Shown here: piece by piece, positions 12,015 to 23,900 of the stretch | How positions within the stretch are numbered: the first letter of the stretch is position 1 | Layout: every line of letters starts with the position of its first letter | From: Pleodorina starrii | Lineage: Eukaryota > Chlorophyta > Chlorophyceae > Chlamydomonadales > Volvocaceae | Assembly (NCBI GenBank): GCA_030267565.1 | Contig: BRXU01000015.1 | Location: 2,169,001-2,233,000, forward strand | Length of the DNA: 64,000 nt | Reading direction: 5' to 3' | Notes under the pieces: generated by a model | Told to the model about the DNA's origin: nothing | The model's database searches: none | Seen by the model: the letters and a program-made list of their open reading frames with translations, nothing else | Position numbers and translations under genes: made by a program

Positions 12015-15000
12015 ATGACGGCAGGAGGCATCCACCTTGCAGGACATGCCCGGGCAATCCACAGGACCTCAATCAAAGTCACGCCGCGTCAGGTACAGTC
12101 TCTCTGCCCTGGTAGACGAAGACACGTGCCTTCGGCGTTGTAATCACGACTCGCTGCCCTTCGCAGTCATGTCGCGCCCATGCGATCCTCATGGACCAAG
12201 AGTGCTACCAAATTACAGCTGCACCTGATTTGATTCCGAACGGCCCGTGGACCAAGGTCGAGGGTGGGGTGTGCGCGGCCAAGGGCTTCAAGGCCACCGG
12301 TGGGTCACACAACGAGCTCTGATTCCCTTCCCTTTGCTGTTGCAACCGCCACCTTCCGAGACCACCAGCCCCATGTCTCGCGGCACCTGCCTGCGCGCCC
12401 TCAGTCACCCCCCTGTCCCTGCCGCTCCCCGTGCACATGCCGCGAATGTCACTTCTACCGCCCCATTCGCCGCTTCGTCGCCGCTGCGCACCGTGCCCCG
12501 TCCCTTGCCTCCTAGGTGTTCACGCGGGCCTTCGTGCCAGCGGCAAGAAGGCGGATCTGGCCCTGGTGGTGGCGGACGCGCCGGCGACCGCGGCCGGCAC
12601 CTTCACGCAGAACGTCATGTGCGCTGCGCCGGTGCTGTACTGCAAGGACGTGCTCAGCCGCACGAACACCATCCGCGCGGTGCGTCCCCAACCCAACGAC
12701 CAAACGCAGGATCACTTGTGACCGCCCGGGGATGACCGCCCGCCGCGGCTGCCGCTTTGCTCGGCGCCTCGGGGGCGGGCGTCGGGGGATGGGGCGGCCA
12801 GGCGTGTGGTGTGTGTGTGGAGGAAGCGGGTCGGAAGACCGCCGAGCCGTCACTTCGAGTGCTACTTCTTTCTTTACCTTACGCCGGGCGGGACGTCATC
12901 CCAACAAAGCCCTTGCCATGGCCGTCGCAATTTGCCATAGCCGTTGCCATTTCCGCCTCCCACTCGATACGGACCGGCGCTCGCCGCTGCGCAGGTGATG
13001 ACCAACGCGGGCCAGGCGAATGCGGCCACCGGCACCCAGGTACGGCGTGGTACGGCGTGAACGGCGCGGCATGACATGACAACAGTACTGATGTTTTCTG
13101 GGCACAAGCATTGACAGCGCGGGCGTGCTTCATGGCATAGCCGCGTAGATGCCGCCATACCGTGACCTCCCCCAACTCATAGATGTCCCTCGACTGAGGG
13201 AGACGTGTGATGGGGGAGGCCACCAGCAAGGGGCCGCCAGCCCTCTGTTCAGGACGGTGACCCGGTCGGCGCTGAAACGTTGCCTGCCCGGCCCCAAGTC
13301 GTGCTGGCTGCGAACCGCTGCACCGCCGCCCGTTGAGGTACCACGCCCGGGGACAGCGAACCAGCTGCGTGTCCGGGCCCTGGCCCTTGAAGGCCGCCTG
13401 GTGGCAGTCGGCAAGCGCCGCTCTGACCCCCCAAACCCCAACGCCGCAGGGCTACGAGGACGCTGTTGCCACCGCCAAGGCGCTCGCGGAGGCCCTGGGC
13501 ACTAGCACGGACGACATCCTGCTGCAGTCCACGGGTGGGTGGGTGGGTGAGGGGTGGGTTAGCGGTGGGTTGGGTGGGGTGGGGTGGGTTAGGAGGGCGT
13601 GCCCGGGGTGGACTTGAATCTGCGGGGAGGCAGGCAGGGAGGCAGGCAGGGAGGGAGGGAGGGGGGTGCGCGGCTGCCTGGCACCGTCACTGTGTAAGAG
13701 AGGGAGGAAAGGAAGCCGCCGCGTGGCCGGCGGGGGGGGGGTGCGCCCCGCAGACGTACACGCGTGCTTGCTTGCTTGCCTGAATGAGGGGATACCACGA
13801 GGCGGCCCCGGTTTGTGACCCATGGGTCGGTGTTGACGGGTGTGCCACAGCCGCACGCTGCGCGACAGAAACCACAAACCCTATACGTTTGGCACTGCGC
13901 CCCCACCCCGCCACCCAGGTGTCATCGGTCGGCGCATGAAGATGGAGAACTTCATCCCCTCCATCCCCGAGGTCGTACAGACTCTGGGGGCCACCACCGC
14001 GGATGCACACCGCGCAGCCGTGGCCATCACCACCACGGGTGGGTACGACAGTGTACAACAGTGTACGACAAGCGACGGCGGCAGCGAGGTTAGGCCCCCA
14101 ATAGGGGTGGCAACAGCAGCAGCGGTGGAAGTGGCAAGGACGGCGGGATGGGTGGATGGTGGGCCGGCAGCGAGGAAACGAGGCGGAGAGACGCGGCGAG
14201 TGCCTGAGGCCTGGGGGCGACCTGGGGGCGACCTGCGAGCCTCCACCCGCGCAGACCCGGGCAGCGTGGACCCACGCCAGCCAGCCCCGGTGCACATGAG
14301 CCGCTGCAACCCCTTGTGTGTGTGCATTTCCCGAGCCGTGCCGTACTGGCCCCCCGACGGCGCCGCATCCCCCTGCCCTGCCCTGCCCGCCGCGGACTGC
14401 GTGCTGCCCGCCTGCCCCTGCTGCAGACCTGGTGAGCAAGGAGGCGGCTCTGCAGGTGACCCTGGGCGGCAAGACCGTGCACGTGGGCGGCATGTGCAAG
14501 GGCAGCGGCATGATTCACCCCAACATGGCCACCATGCTCGGGGTGGTCACGTGCGATGCGGCGGTGGCACCGGATGTGTGGACGGGCATCATCAAGCGAG
14601 CGTCCGTCGCGTCGTTCAACTCGGTGGGTGGGTGGCTGGCTGGATGAGTGGATGAGTGGACTGACTGACCGGATAGACCGGGTGGGTGGGTGGGTGGGTG
14701 GGTGGGTGGGTGGGTGGGTGGGTGGGTGGGTGGGTGGGTGGGTGGGTGGGTGGGTGGGTGGGTGGATCCTACAGGGCAGCCGGGCGCGGGAGGGCGTCCG
14801 CGGGTGTCCCGTGCCCGGGGGAGCCAAGGGGGGGCGGTGGGGGAGCAAAGGGGGGCCGAGGCCGGGGCGCCGGGTCTGGTGGTGCAGTGCCGCGCGCCGA
14901 ATGCGGACGCGGGTGTGCTGTGGCGGTGGATTGACACGCTCTGCTGCGCCGCCGTGCTGCAATCTGCTATGTTGATCTGTGCTGTGCTGTGCTGTGCCGT

Positions 15001-16739
15001 GCTGTGCAGATCACTGTGGATGGCGACACGTCCACCAACGACTGCGTCATCGGTCTGGCCAGCGGTGCCGCGGGCAACCCGCTGGTGACCGACCCCGCCT
15101 CGCCGGAGGCTCAGCTGCTGGAGAGTGCGGTCACGGCGCTGATGCAGGTCGGGGGGGCGGGGGGCCGTTGGGGCTGTTTGGGGACAGGGCCGGGAAAGGG
15201 GGCGGCACGGCTGAGTGGTACCTTGCGCACGCGATTCCTGGTTTCCGGCCGGTTGGGAGGAGGAGGAGGAGGAGGAGGCCGCGCTTGGCGGACCCTGGTG
15301 GCCGTTGGTCGCCAGGCCGCAGCGATGCGTGTTGGGGAGGGGGGTCGGGGAAGCCCGTCAGGAGGGAGGGCCGATGATGAAGGCCCCGGCGAAGCGGAGG
15401 AGATGCATCCGGGAACGGCGGCGCTGGGCCCTGCCAAGCGTCATGCCTCCGCCGGACGCTTGAGGTCCTCCCGTTGCGGATGCGGATGCGGATGCAGTCG
15501 CGGGAGCGTACGTAGTGTGTGTAGAGCTGTAAACCTCCGGACAGCCAACTGACCCACCGACCCGCCGCACCGACCGCATCTCAGGGTCTGGCCAAGAGCA
15601 TCGCCTGGGACGGCGAGGGCGCCACCTGCCTGCTGGAGATTGAGGTGAGGCGCGGGTTTCGGAGCGGGAGGCCACGGGGGCGGGCTGCTGGGCCCGGGGG
15701 GCACAGGCCGGGCGATCTGTCCGGTGCGGGTGCCGGTGCCGGTGGGGCGCCTGTGCGTGTGCGATTCGGGGGGGATGTGTTGGGTGCTTCAGCTGTTCAG
15801 CACCAACCTGGCCCCCGACCAGCCCGCCCGTTGTTGCACCGTGTCGCGAGTTCCCAAACCCTTCTTGGTACCCAACCCGGCCTGGCCCCTGCGCAGCCAT
15901 TGACCTGGCCCCACCCACCTCCCACCCAACCGTCTGCCTTCCCCACCCAACCGTCTGCCCCCCCACCCGCCGTGGCGCTGCCGGTTTCAGGTGACGGGCG
16001 CCAAGTCGGATGCGGACGCGCGCGTCATCGCCCGCTCGGTGGCCGGCTCCTCGCTCGCCAAGTCGGCCATCTTTGGACACGACCCCAACTGGGGCCGCAT
16101 TGCCGCAGCGGCGGGCTACTCGGGTGGGTGGCGCGGTGCAGCGCCCGGGTCAGGTCGTGGTGGAAGCGGGAGAGGACGCTACGGTACCCTCGCCCGTCGC
16201 CCCTGGGGGGGAAGTTCGCCCGCCGCGCCATGCCCTGCTGCTGCTGCTCCCGGAGCTGCCGCCCCGCCCGCGGCTCACCCGTCCGCTCTCAGCACTTCCC
16301 GGTTGCACTCACCTCGCTGTTCATTTGTAAACGGGGAGACGTCACTCAATTTGCCGTTAACGGGCTCCGGCCTATACGCGTACAACCCCTCATCCCTTCC
16401 GCCGTCCCCGCCCCTTCCGCTGCGGTATCTTCTTTTTTACCCGCCCTGCTGCCCCTCCCCTCCCCTCCCCTCCCCCCTCCACACACACACACGTTGCCAG
16501 GCATCATCTTCGACCAGTCGGATCTGGGTGTGCAGCTGGGCCCTATGAAGCTGATGGAGGCGGGCCAGCCGCTGCCCTTCGACAAGGCGACTGCAAACAA
16601 GTACCTCAAGGACACGTGCGCGGTGCACGGCACCGTACAGATCTTCGTCACCGTGGGCAAGGGACCCGGCAAGGGCATGGCCTGGGGCTGCGATCTGTCG
16701 TACGATTACGTCAAGATCAACGCCGAGTACACCACCTAA
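12015..16739 (+). CDS. argJ: Bifunctional ornithine acetyltransferase / N-acetylglutamate synthase (ArgJ), probably plastid
   Basis: Eleven exons: 12015-12092, 12167-12299, 12516-12679, 12995-13039, 13450-13534, 13919-14038, 14427-14623, 15010-15147, 15585-15644, 15991-16123, 16501-16739; 463 residues. ArgJ moves the acetyl group from N-acetylornithine to glutamate, closing the cyclic arginine pathway. Conserved strings in order: [33 protein letters not shown], the self-cleavage site HPNMATMLG (cut between Ala243 and Thr244, the Thr becoming the nucleophile), [26 protein letters not shown], and a C-terminal [16 protein letters not shown] close to the canonical ending. The first ~40 residues are basic and rich in Ala/His/Ser, consistent with a transit peptide; the first exon is the least certain part, chosen because it gives an ATG and the right phase. 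Several donors are GTGGGT and run straight into GGGT repeats. Whether it keeps both activities cannot be told from sequence. Confidence -1.
14680..14765. repeat. (GGGT)n microsatellite in argJ intron 7
   Basis: About 21 uninterrupted copies of the tetranucleotide GGGT on the plus strand, about 55 bases downstream of the exon 7 donor, which itself begins GTGGGTGGGTGG. G-rich and able to form G-quadruplexes in the transcript. Apparent Gly/Trp/Val frames through it are repeat artefacts. Confidence -1.
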
Positions 16740-17908
16740 GAGCTAATACAGCGGATCTCTGGTATCTGGCTGAAATGGTGCTGTGAAGCTGTGAGCCGGG
16801 GCGTCGGCGGTGGTGGTGGTGGCGGGGCGACGTTTTGGCGCGGCGTTGGCAGCGTTTCAGGGTTGCGTGGGGGATGGACCCGTGGGTCGCGTGGGCAGTT
16901 TTTCGGGTGCAATGGTCATCTCTCCGTTGTTGAACCCCGCAGCGAGCGGATTGGCAACTGCCGCCTCATCTTGTGTTGGTTGCTGTTGGGGGGTGGTCGT
17001 GTTTGCGCCCCTTCACCGGAAGCAAACCGCGCGCGCTGCGTGCGTGTGCACTTTTTCCTTATATTCTCGGGCGCTGCGAAACGGGACTCGACAGACGCTG
17101 CATTGCCATTGCTCGGGCTCGCGGCGCTGCACTAACACATGACATACATATATCAACAAAGCGGACTTGTACAACGAAGCCAATCTGGGGCGGAGTTGTG
17201 GAGCCTATCTCCGTCGTACAGCCTGCAGCGGTATCCCTGCCCCAGCTGGGCTCGGCCACCGGTGCACCAGCTGCCGCCACCCCCCTCGTGACGTCGCTAG
17301 GGGTCGAGGGCCGGGGCCCCCGGAAATGTTCTGAGATTTAAAAGCCAAAACTGCCCGAAATGAACATCTTTGGCGCCGGAAGGGTCAAAGCAAAGCTTAA
17401 TGGGCCAGCAAACGGCCTTACGGGCCGCTGGAAGACAGCGGCGTGTGCGTTCCGGCCGAATTTCTGTCTTTCGGTGCCCGCAGCCGCGGCCCATGGGCGA
17501 ATTTCGGCTGCTGCGTGTACTGCAGATCGACCCGCATCTCCTGCCCACCTCTCTTGGCGACGCATCACGAAGCTCGCCACGAGCTGATACGCCCAGAATT
17601 GCCTACTGGCATTACTTCAGTTCGAGTCCGATCAAAGTAAATAAACTGCTCGGAGGCCATCTTTGTTGTCCGGCAGTGCGGGGGCCTCCATGCATGCGCA
17701 CTCATCTTCACTCGTCGAACAAAAGGACATTCAGCGCCCGCACGGCAGCTTAGGCAGCACGCACGCCCACCCCAGGCCCAGGCCTGCACTCGCTCGGTTG
17801 CCTAAACCCCGCCCGCCACCCGGCGCGTCCGTCCACGCTCCATCACGACCCATCATGCCCCGCCTCATCCCGCCCCGCCCCGCCCCTCGTCTCGGCGGCT
17901 GACACGGC
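16740..17908. other. Convergent intergenic region between argJ and the aminopeptidase
   Basis: Contains the 3' UTRs of both flanking genes. Short open frames on both strands (for example 17360-17587) have no family resemblance and no splice-supported extension. No repeat or RNA gene seen. Confidence -1.
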
Positions 17909-20900
17909 TCACTTGGCCGCCTGCGCCACGGCCCACTCCGCCAGAAGCTGCGCTCCGAAACCGGTGGGCAGACCCAGCTTCTCATTCCACACGGGACCTG
18001 CGGTGCGGTGCGGTCCGTCAGGAAGTCAGCACAAGGTACCATGCGGGGTCGAGGAGCGGAGCAGGGGGAGTCAAGCATAGGACGAAACCCGATGCGCGAG
18101 CGGCGGGTGGGGGTATAGGCCGGAGCCCGTAAGGGGGGGAGCGAAGAATTATGAACGGTATGGGGACCAGACTGGCATACAATGGGGTCGAGGGGCCAAG
18201 TGCGGGATCTGCACGCAAGGCAGCCGCGCGCCCTGCCTCCGCTCCTCGGCTGCCCCGCAATCTCCCCCCCCCACCGCTCACCCACCCACCCACCTGCCAC
18301 ATCGATGTGCGCCCACTCCACGCCCTCCTTGACAAACTGCTTCAGGAACAGCGCCGCCGAGATGGAGCCGCCGTAGCGCGCGCCCGTGTTCTTCATGTCG
18401 GCGACCGGGGACTTGAGCGACTCAAAGTACTCATCCTCCATCGGCATGCGCCAGATCTTCTCACCTGAGTCGGGGAGGGGAGGGGTCAGGGAGTGATACC
18501 GGTATGCTCCATTATATAAGATGAGACACCGCGGACGTGGTTGACCAAGCTGCTGCGGACCGGGAGGGGGAGATGACGCTGACAAAAAGGCAAGGCAAGG
18601 AGTAGGGTTGGCAAAAATACTCCCGAGGACGTATAGTAATATGTAGTACTACATAGTACTATATATAGTAAATAGTACTATGTAGTACTACATATTACTA
18701 TACGTCCTCGGGAGTATTTTTGCCAACCCTACTAGTACTATATATAATAAATAATCTAGTACTATATATAGTAAATAGTACTAGATTACTATTTACTCTG
18801 GGGAACATTCTCTTGGGTAGGGGTCCCGTACACCCACCCGTTTTGGCTCAAAATAACACCATTGGAATCCTCTTTATTAATACTTCCTAAATATAATTTT
18901 ACTTCCTGAAAGGGAGCGGTCTGGGGCACCTTAAAGCCCCTTAAGAGTCGGACGCCCATGGGAGTCTCTTGGGTAGGGGACCCGTACACCCACCCGTTTT
19001 GGCTAAAAGTAACACCATTGGAATCCTCTTTGTTAATGCTTCCTAAATATAATTTTACTTTCTGAAAGGGAGCCCTCTGGGGTACCTTAAGGCCCGTTTA
19101 GAGTCGGACGCCCTCGGGAGTCCCCCGTCCAGGATGACGGGGAGGACCGTCTGGCCGTCCGCCGCACGGCGCCGCTTCGTCACCGTCTGCTGGACCGCCT
19201 CACTGCCGGTCGTGGTGCTCGGTCCGGCAGCTGACCCTGTCGCGCTCGGCTGCTGGCTGAGCTGCTGCACCTGCTTCAGCTGCGCATATGACTTGCAAGC
19301 GCCCGATACCACGTGATGATTGTTCGTATACGAGGGGTTCGAGGCGCTGAAGACGACGTCGCAGAAGATGCAGATCAGCTTGACCTCGCCGTCAACCCAC
19401 TCTACTGTAAAATTCTCCCACAGGCTACCGGTCTTTGCGTTCGCCTTTTGGCTTTTCAGCTTATCATATTGCTTCCTACGCGCAGCAGCGACTTCAGCTG
19501 GCACATCAGGACCAGGTTGCAGGCCCCTTTTCGCTGGGTCTGCCCTCGGAGGCATTTCAACAACTAAAAGGGTGCACAATCGATGTGCTGTCTGTCGTTA
19601 CACACTTTGAATTCTAAGTATAAGACGGCGGCGGCCGACCTGCCGGTTGCCACATATAGTAAAACGTACTATTCCGGGGTCCCGATAGTACTACATAAAA
19701 CTATATTATAGTATACTATAATACTCTGTACGGCTGTCGTAAATAGTGTCATTTTTCGGCCTCCAACTAGGAAATAGTACTATAATAGTACTATACTATA
19801 CTAATACTCTTTTCTAGTATAGTATGCCGGCCAACCCTACAAGGAAGCCAGGGGCGGGGTGGTGGGGCAGCCAAAGGCTCAAGCCACACAACACCGTGTG
19901 CTCCCCCACACGGGGCCCGCCACCGCAAGGCCCGGACTCCCTGGAGCCGCTGACATGGCGCCGGCCGGGGGGTCGGGGAGTGATATGCTCCTTTATATAA
20001 ACATGAGGCGCCGGGCGGTCGCGGCGGTCGACCGCGCTCGGCAACCCACCCGAGGCGCGGGAGGCCGCCGTGAGGGTCGCCGCCAGCGAGTCCGAGGGCG
20101 TGAAGAGGCCGGCGATGGAGGTGCCCAGAGCGATCATGCAGGCGCCGGTCAGGGTGGCGATGTCCACCATGGCGGTGGCGCCGCACTTCTCCTGAGGACG
20201 GGGGCGGGAGGAGCCATCAAGGGGGGCGTCATCGGAGCACGTCAGTTTTTCAGAATATCGGGGCCCCCTTTGCAATGTGGTTGCAACCTGAAAGTGGCCA
20301 CGAAGGGAAGGGAAGCCTCGAGGAAGGGAGGGAGAGCACGGAGCTCTGACCACCCGCAGGGTTGAAATTGCATGGATATTGCCTGCCGTGCCGCATGTAC
20401 TGGTGGAAGCATACAGCCTTGCCTGGTTGTACCTCTTGTTTGAGAGAGAGGAACAACGAGGTGTGTGTGTGGGATGCAAAGGGGGCCTCAGCAAGGAAAC
20501 TGCCTGAATGGAAATGCGCGTTCATGGGCCGGTACGACACTGTCAGTACGGCGCGAGCCGTACCTGAGCAAACCACATGGCGTCCGCCAGTGTCAGGCGG
20601 CCCTCGGCATCTGTGTTGTTCACCTCAACGGTCTTGCCTGCGAGGAGGAGGGGAAGGGGGAGGGAGGAAGCGGGCGGGGAATGGGACCACGGCGGAAGGT
20701 GGGGGCCTCAAGGCGAGCATTGGTTTCCGACCCACGGGTCAGCCCCGGGACAAGGGCACAGGTTAGACCAGCAGGGCGGTGGTGATCCATCATCCATGCC
20801 GGAGGTACGGCACTGCAGGGCCGGGCGGTGTGCCGGCAATACGGCAGAATACAAGGGCGGCACCTGTCCGGGACAGAGTGTGTTCAGCAGTGCAGCCCGC

Positions 20901-23900
20901 AGCTGGCTGGCGGAGAGTCCGGAGGCGGTGTGTGTTCAGCAGTGTCCCAACAGTGAGGTCCCAACTGGCCATTGCAGTGTCTCGGCAAAGGAGGGGTGGC
21001 AGTGCGGCAGCGGACCGAATGGCCCTGGGCGGTGCCTCAGACTCGCTCCAAATGCGCCCTCCCACCTCTGCCCATCGGGACACATCGCCCTCACTGCACC
21101 CAGCCCGCAGCCGGCTCCTCCTCCGCGCCTCCGCCCGCTGCTGCTGCAGCGCACCACCCGGACATCCCTTCCACCCAAATATATATATACATATATATAC
21201 ACACACACGCGCAGCCCGCGCTCACCCGACGCTGCGGTGAGGATGTCTCCGGGCCTCAGCCCCGCCCCCGCCACCATGTTCTCACAGGAGGCAATGATGA
21301 AGTGGATCTCCACATCGGCTGGCTGCAAGTCAGAGCGGGGGGGGGGGAAGGCGGGGTGGGGTGGCAATGCTGGGTGTGGCTTCGGGTGGATGTATGATGT
21401 GGGAAGTGCCGCTGGACGGCGGGGTTGGACGGGGTTGGACGAGCATCGACCACACGCAGTACAGCGCTTAACGATGTTGGGAGAGAAGGAGAACCCCCAG
21501 GTAGCTGCGGTAACCCGGGGGCTGGCGGCGTTTTACGTTTTACAATGGTACCGCTACCGATCTCTGTCGCCGGTCCTGTGCCGCAACCCGTGCTCCCCTC
21601 CTAGCACCCAGCGCCACGTCGTGCCGCCCCAAGCCTCCTTGCGCACTTGCCTGGTCATGCACGCATGCGCAACGCACGCAGGCGCCCCGGTGGTGACCAC
21701 CACTGGGTGACCATTGCCTGCCCCTGATGGCTGCAGGCTGATCGCTCCAGGGGCCCCTCCCACCCGCTCGGCCGCTCCAACCTGCCCACCCATCTTCGCT
21801 TTCTCCCCTCCGGGACCACCTTTCCTTACTTCCCTCCGCCCTCCGCCCCTCAGGTCCCCCCTCCCCCTCCCCCAGGTCCCCACCTGGATCTCCCCCAGGT
21901 CCCCACCTGGATCTCCCCCAGGTCCCCACCTGGATCTCCCCCAGGTCCCCACCTGGATCTCCCCCAGGTCCCCACCTGGATCTCCCCCAGGTCCCCACCT
22001 GGATCTCCCCCAGGTCCCCACCTGGATCTCCCCCAGGTCCCCACCTGGATCTCCCCCAGGATGCGAGCTGCCCCCAGGGTGGCTCCCGCCCCGCCCATAT
22101 CGAACTTCATCAGCTCAATCAGACTGCCGGGACCCGCCTGCGCCAGGGGGAGAGTGGCGTAAAGAGAAGTTACCGCAGCGGAGACGGACACGGCGTTAGG
22201 GAACGGACCCGCAGGCGGCAGGTGGGGAGATGGACGGCAGGACGGCAGGCAGTGGCAGCAGGGCAAGTGAGCTGGTTAGGGTGGTGGTCAGTGGCGGTCG
22301 CTCCTTTTAGAGTCCGCTCCTGCCTCGGCAGTCAGCACCGACGGACCCACCGACCCACGGGTCCGCCCGCACCCACCTTGAGGTTGTAGCCGCCGCTGTC
22401 GAAGGTGAGGCCCTTGCCCACAATGGCAATCTTGCGGCTGGCGGTGCCGTCTGGAGGGCGGGGCAGGGCAGGGCAGGGCAGCGGGGCCGCAGTGGCAGCA
22501 GCAGCGAAAAGCAGCCGCTCAGGCATGCAGCTTTGTAAAAACATGACGCTGCGTATCCTAACGCACTCAACACCCAAATACGCTCAGAAGGCCACCGCTC
22601 GCAAATTGGGATCCCGCTGCCACCCACCCACCCACCCCACCCAGCACCCACCCACATCAGCGCCTCCCTCCCTCCCTCCCTCCCTCCCTCCCTCCCTCCC
22701 TCCCTCCCTCCCTCCCACTCACTCACTCTTGGGTGTGTACTTGAGGTGGATGAACTTGGGCGGCTCAGAGCTGGCCTCAGCCACCCCCAGGTAGCAGCCC
22801 ATGCCCATGGCCTCACACTCGTCCTTCTCGTACACCTGCAGGTACGACAATGGTACAGATGTCGTACACAGGCATCACCTGCACAGCCGTGCGGTTCCGC
22901 GGCATCCTGCCCCCCCCTCCTCCCCGAATGCGCGGCGTGCCGCCCCCCGATCACTTGACAGGCACCGCTACGCATACCGGTATGTGTCGCGTGACATCAC
23001 GTGTACGGCATGACATCACTTGTACAGGCGCGTTGGTTTCGGAGGACTAACAGGATGCGGATGCGGATGCGCTCGATCGATCGACAAGAGGAGGGCGCAA
23101 CCGGCGCCTCGTGCCGCCCAGCTCAGCACACAAGTCGGGAGAGACCGTCCCCAGCGCCGCCACCACCACCACCACCGCCACCGCGGCCAGTTCCGCAGCC
23201 GTAGCGGAGCACGCATACAGCGTTACAGCCCCGCCCCGTGACTGTGTGCCTCAGCCAGTCGCTCGCTCGCCGACTCACTCACCTTGAGGGTGAACACGTC
23301 GGGGCTCTTGGCGGCGATGTGCGCTGCGGTGTCCGCCAGGTGGGTGGGAGTGCACACGTTGGGGGGCGCCTCCACCAGGTAGCGGGTCAGCAGGTTGCCG
23401 CGGGCAGCAGCCAGACCGCGAGCCACCGCGGCCTCAGCGGCGCCGGCCTCCAGCTCCATCAGCACCTGCACAGCACCCGCGGAGAAAGCACGCGCCCGGC
23501 ACGTACGACAGGGATCACGACGAAACAATAACGGTAGTCAATCAATCATCACAGGTCGGGAAAGCACCAATGCATCAATTGAGCAGTTTTGAGGGGTGCC
23601 CAGCACTGGCGGGCGACGGAATTACCCCGGCCGGCGATGAAATCGTTTACACGGCCGTTCTCATCCAACACATCCCCGTGATCCGCTCCGCTCCGCTCCG
23701 CTCCGCTCCGCTCCGCTCAGGGATTGAGCAGAACCCCCAATCAAGGCACTCTCGTGGGGAGGGGGGCCCGCGTGTCGCTGCAGCCCGCCTGGGAAGCGCG
23801 TCGGGGAGCTCCCCCGCCAACCAGCCCCCTCCCCAACACCACACCACAACCTGCGAGCCCGTGATGGCAACCCCCTCCGTGTCCTGCCGTGGGCCTGGGA

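Larger units (their letters stand above)
18602..19840. mobile_element. hAT-like DNA transposon remnant in LAP intron 14
   Basis: The ends share the inverted motif GTAGGGTTGGC (18602-18612) and GCCAACCCTAC (19830-19840), a hAT-like terminus. The flanks share CAAGGA (…CAAGGAG before, CAAGGAAG after), suggesting an imperfect 7-8 bp target duplication. The interior is strikingly AT-rich against the host DNA and contains a 59-bp fold-back, a 156-bp tandem duplication and one BED zinc-finger frame, but no transposase catalytic core. It is therefore non-autonomous. It sits wholly inside an intron, with intact exons on both sides. Confidence -1.

Noticed and set aside
13452..14962. Long minus-strand Pro/Thr/His frames opposite argJ
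   Set aside because: They come from GGGT and other repeats read on the opposite strand of argJ exons and introns.
21874..22057. CRISPR-like array (23-bp repeats) here and at 53375-53500
   Set aside because: Units are directly adjacent with no unique spacers and lie in eukaryotic introns; they are minisatellites.
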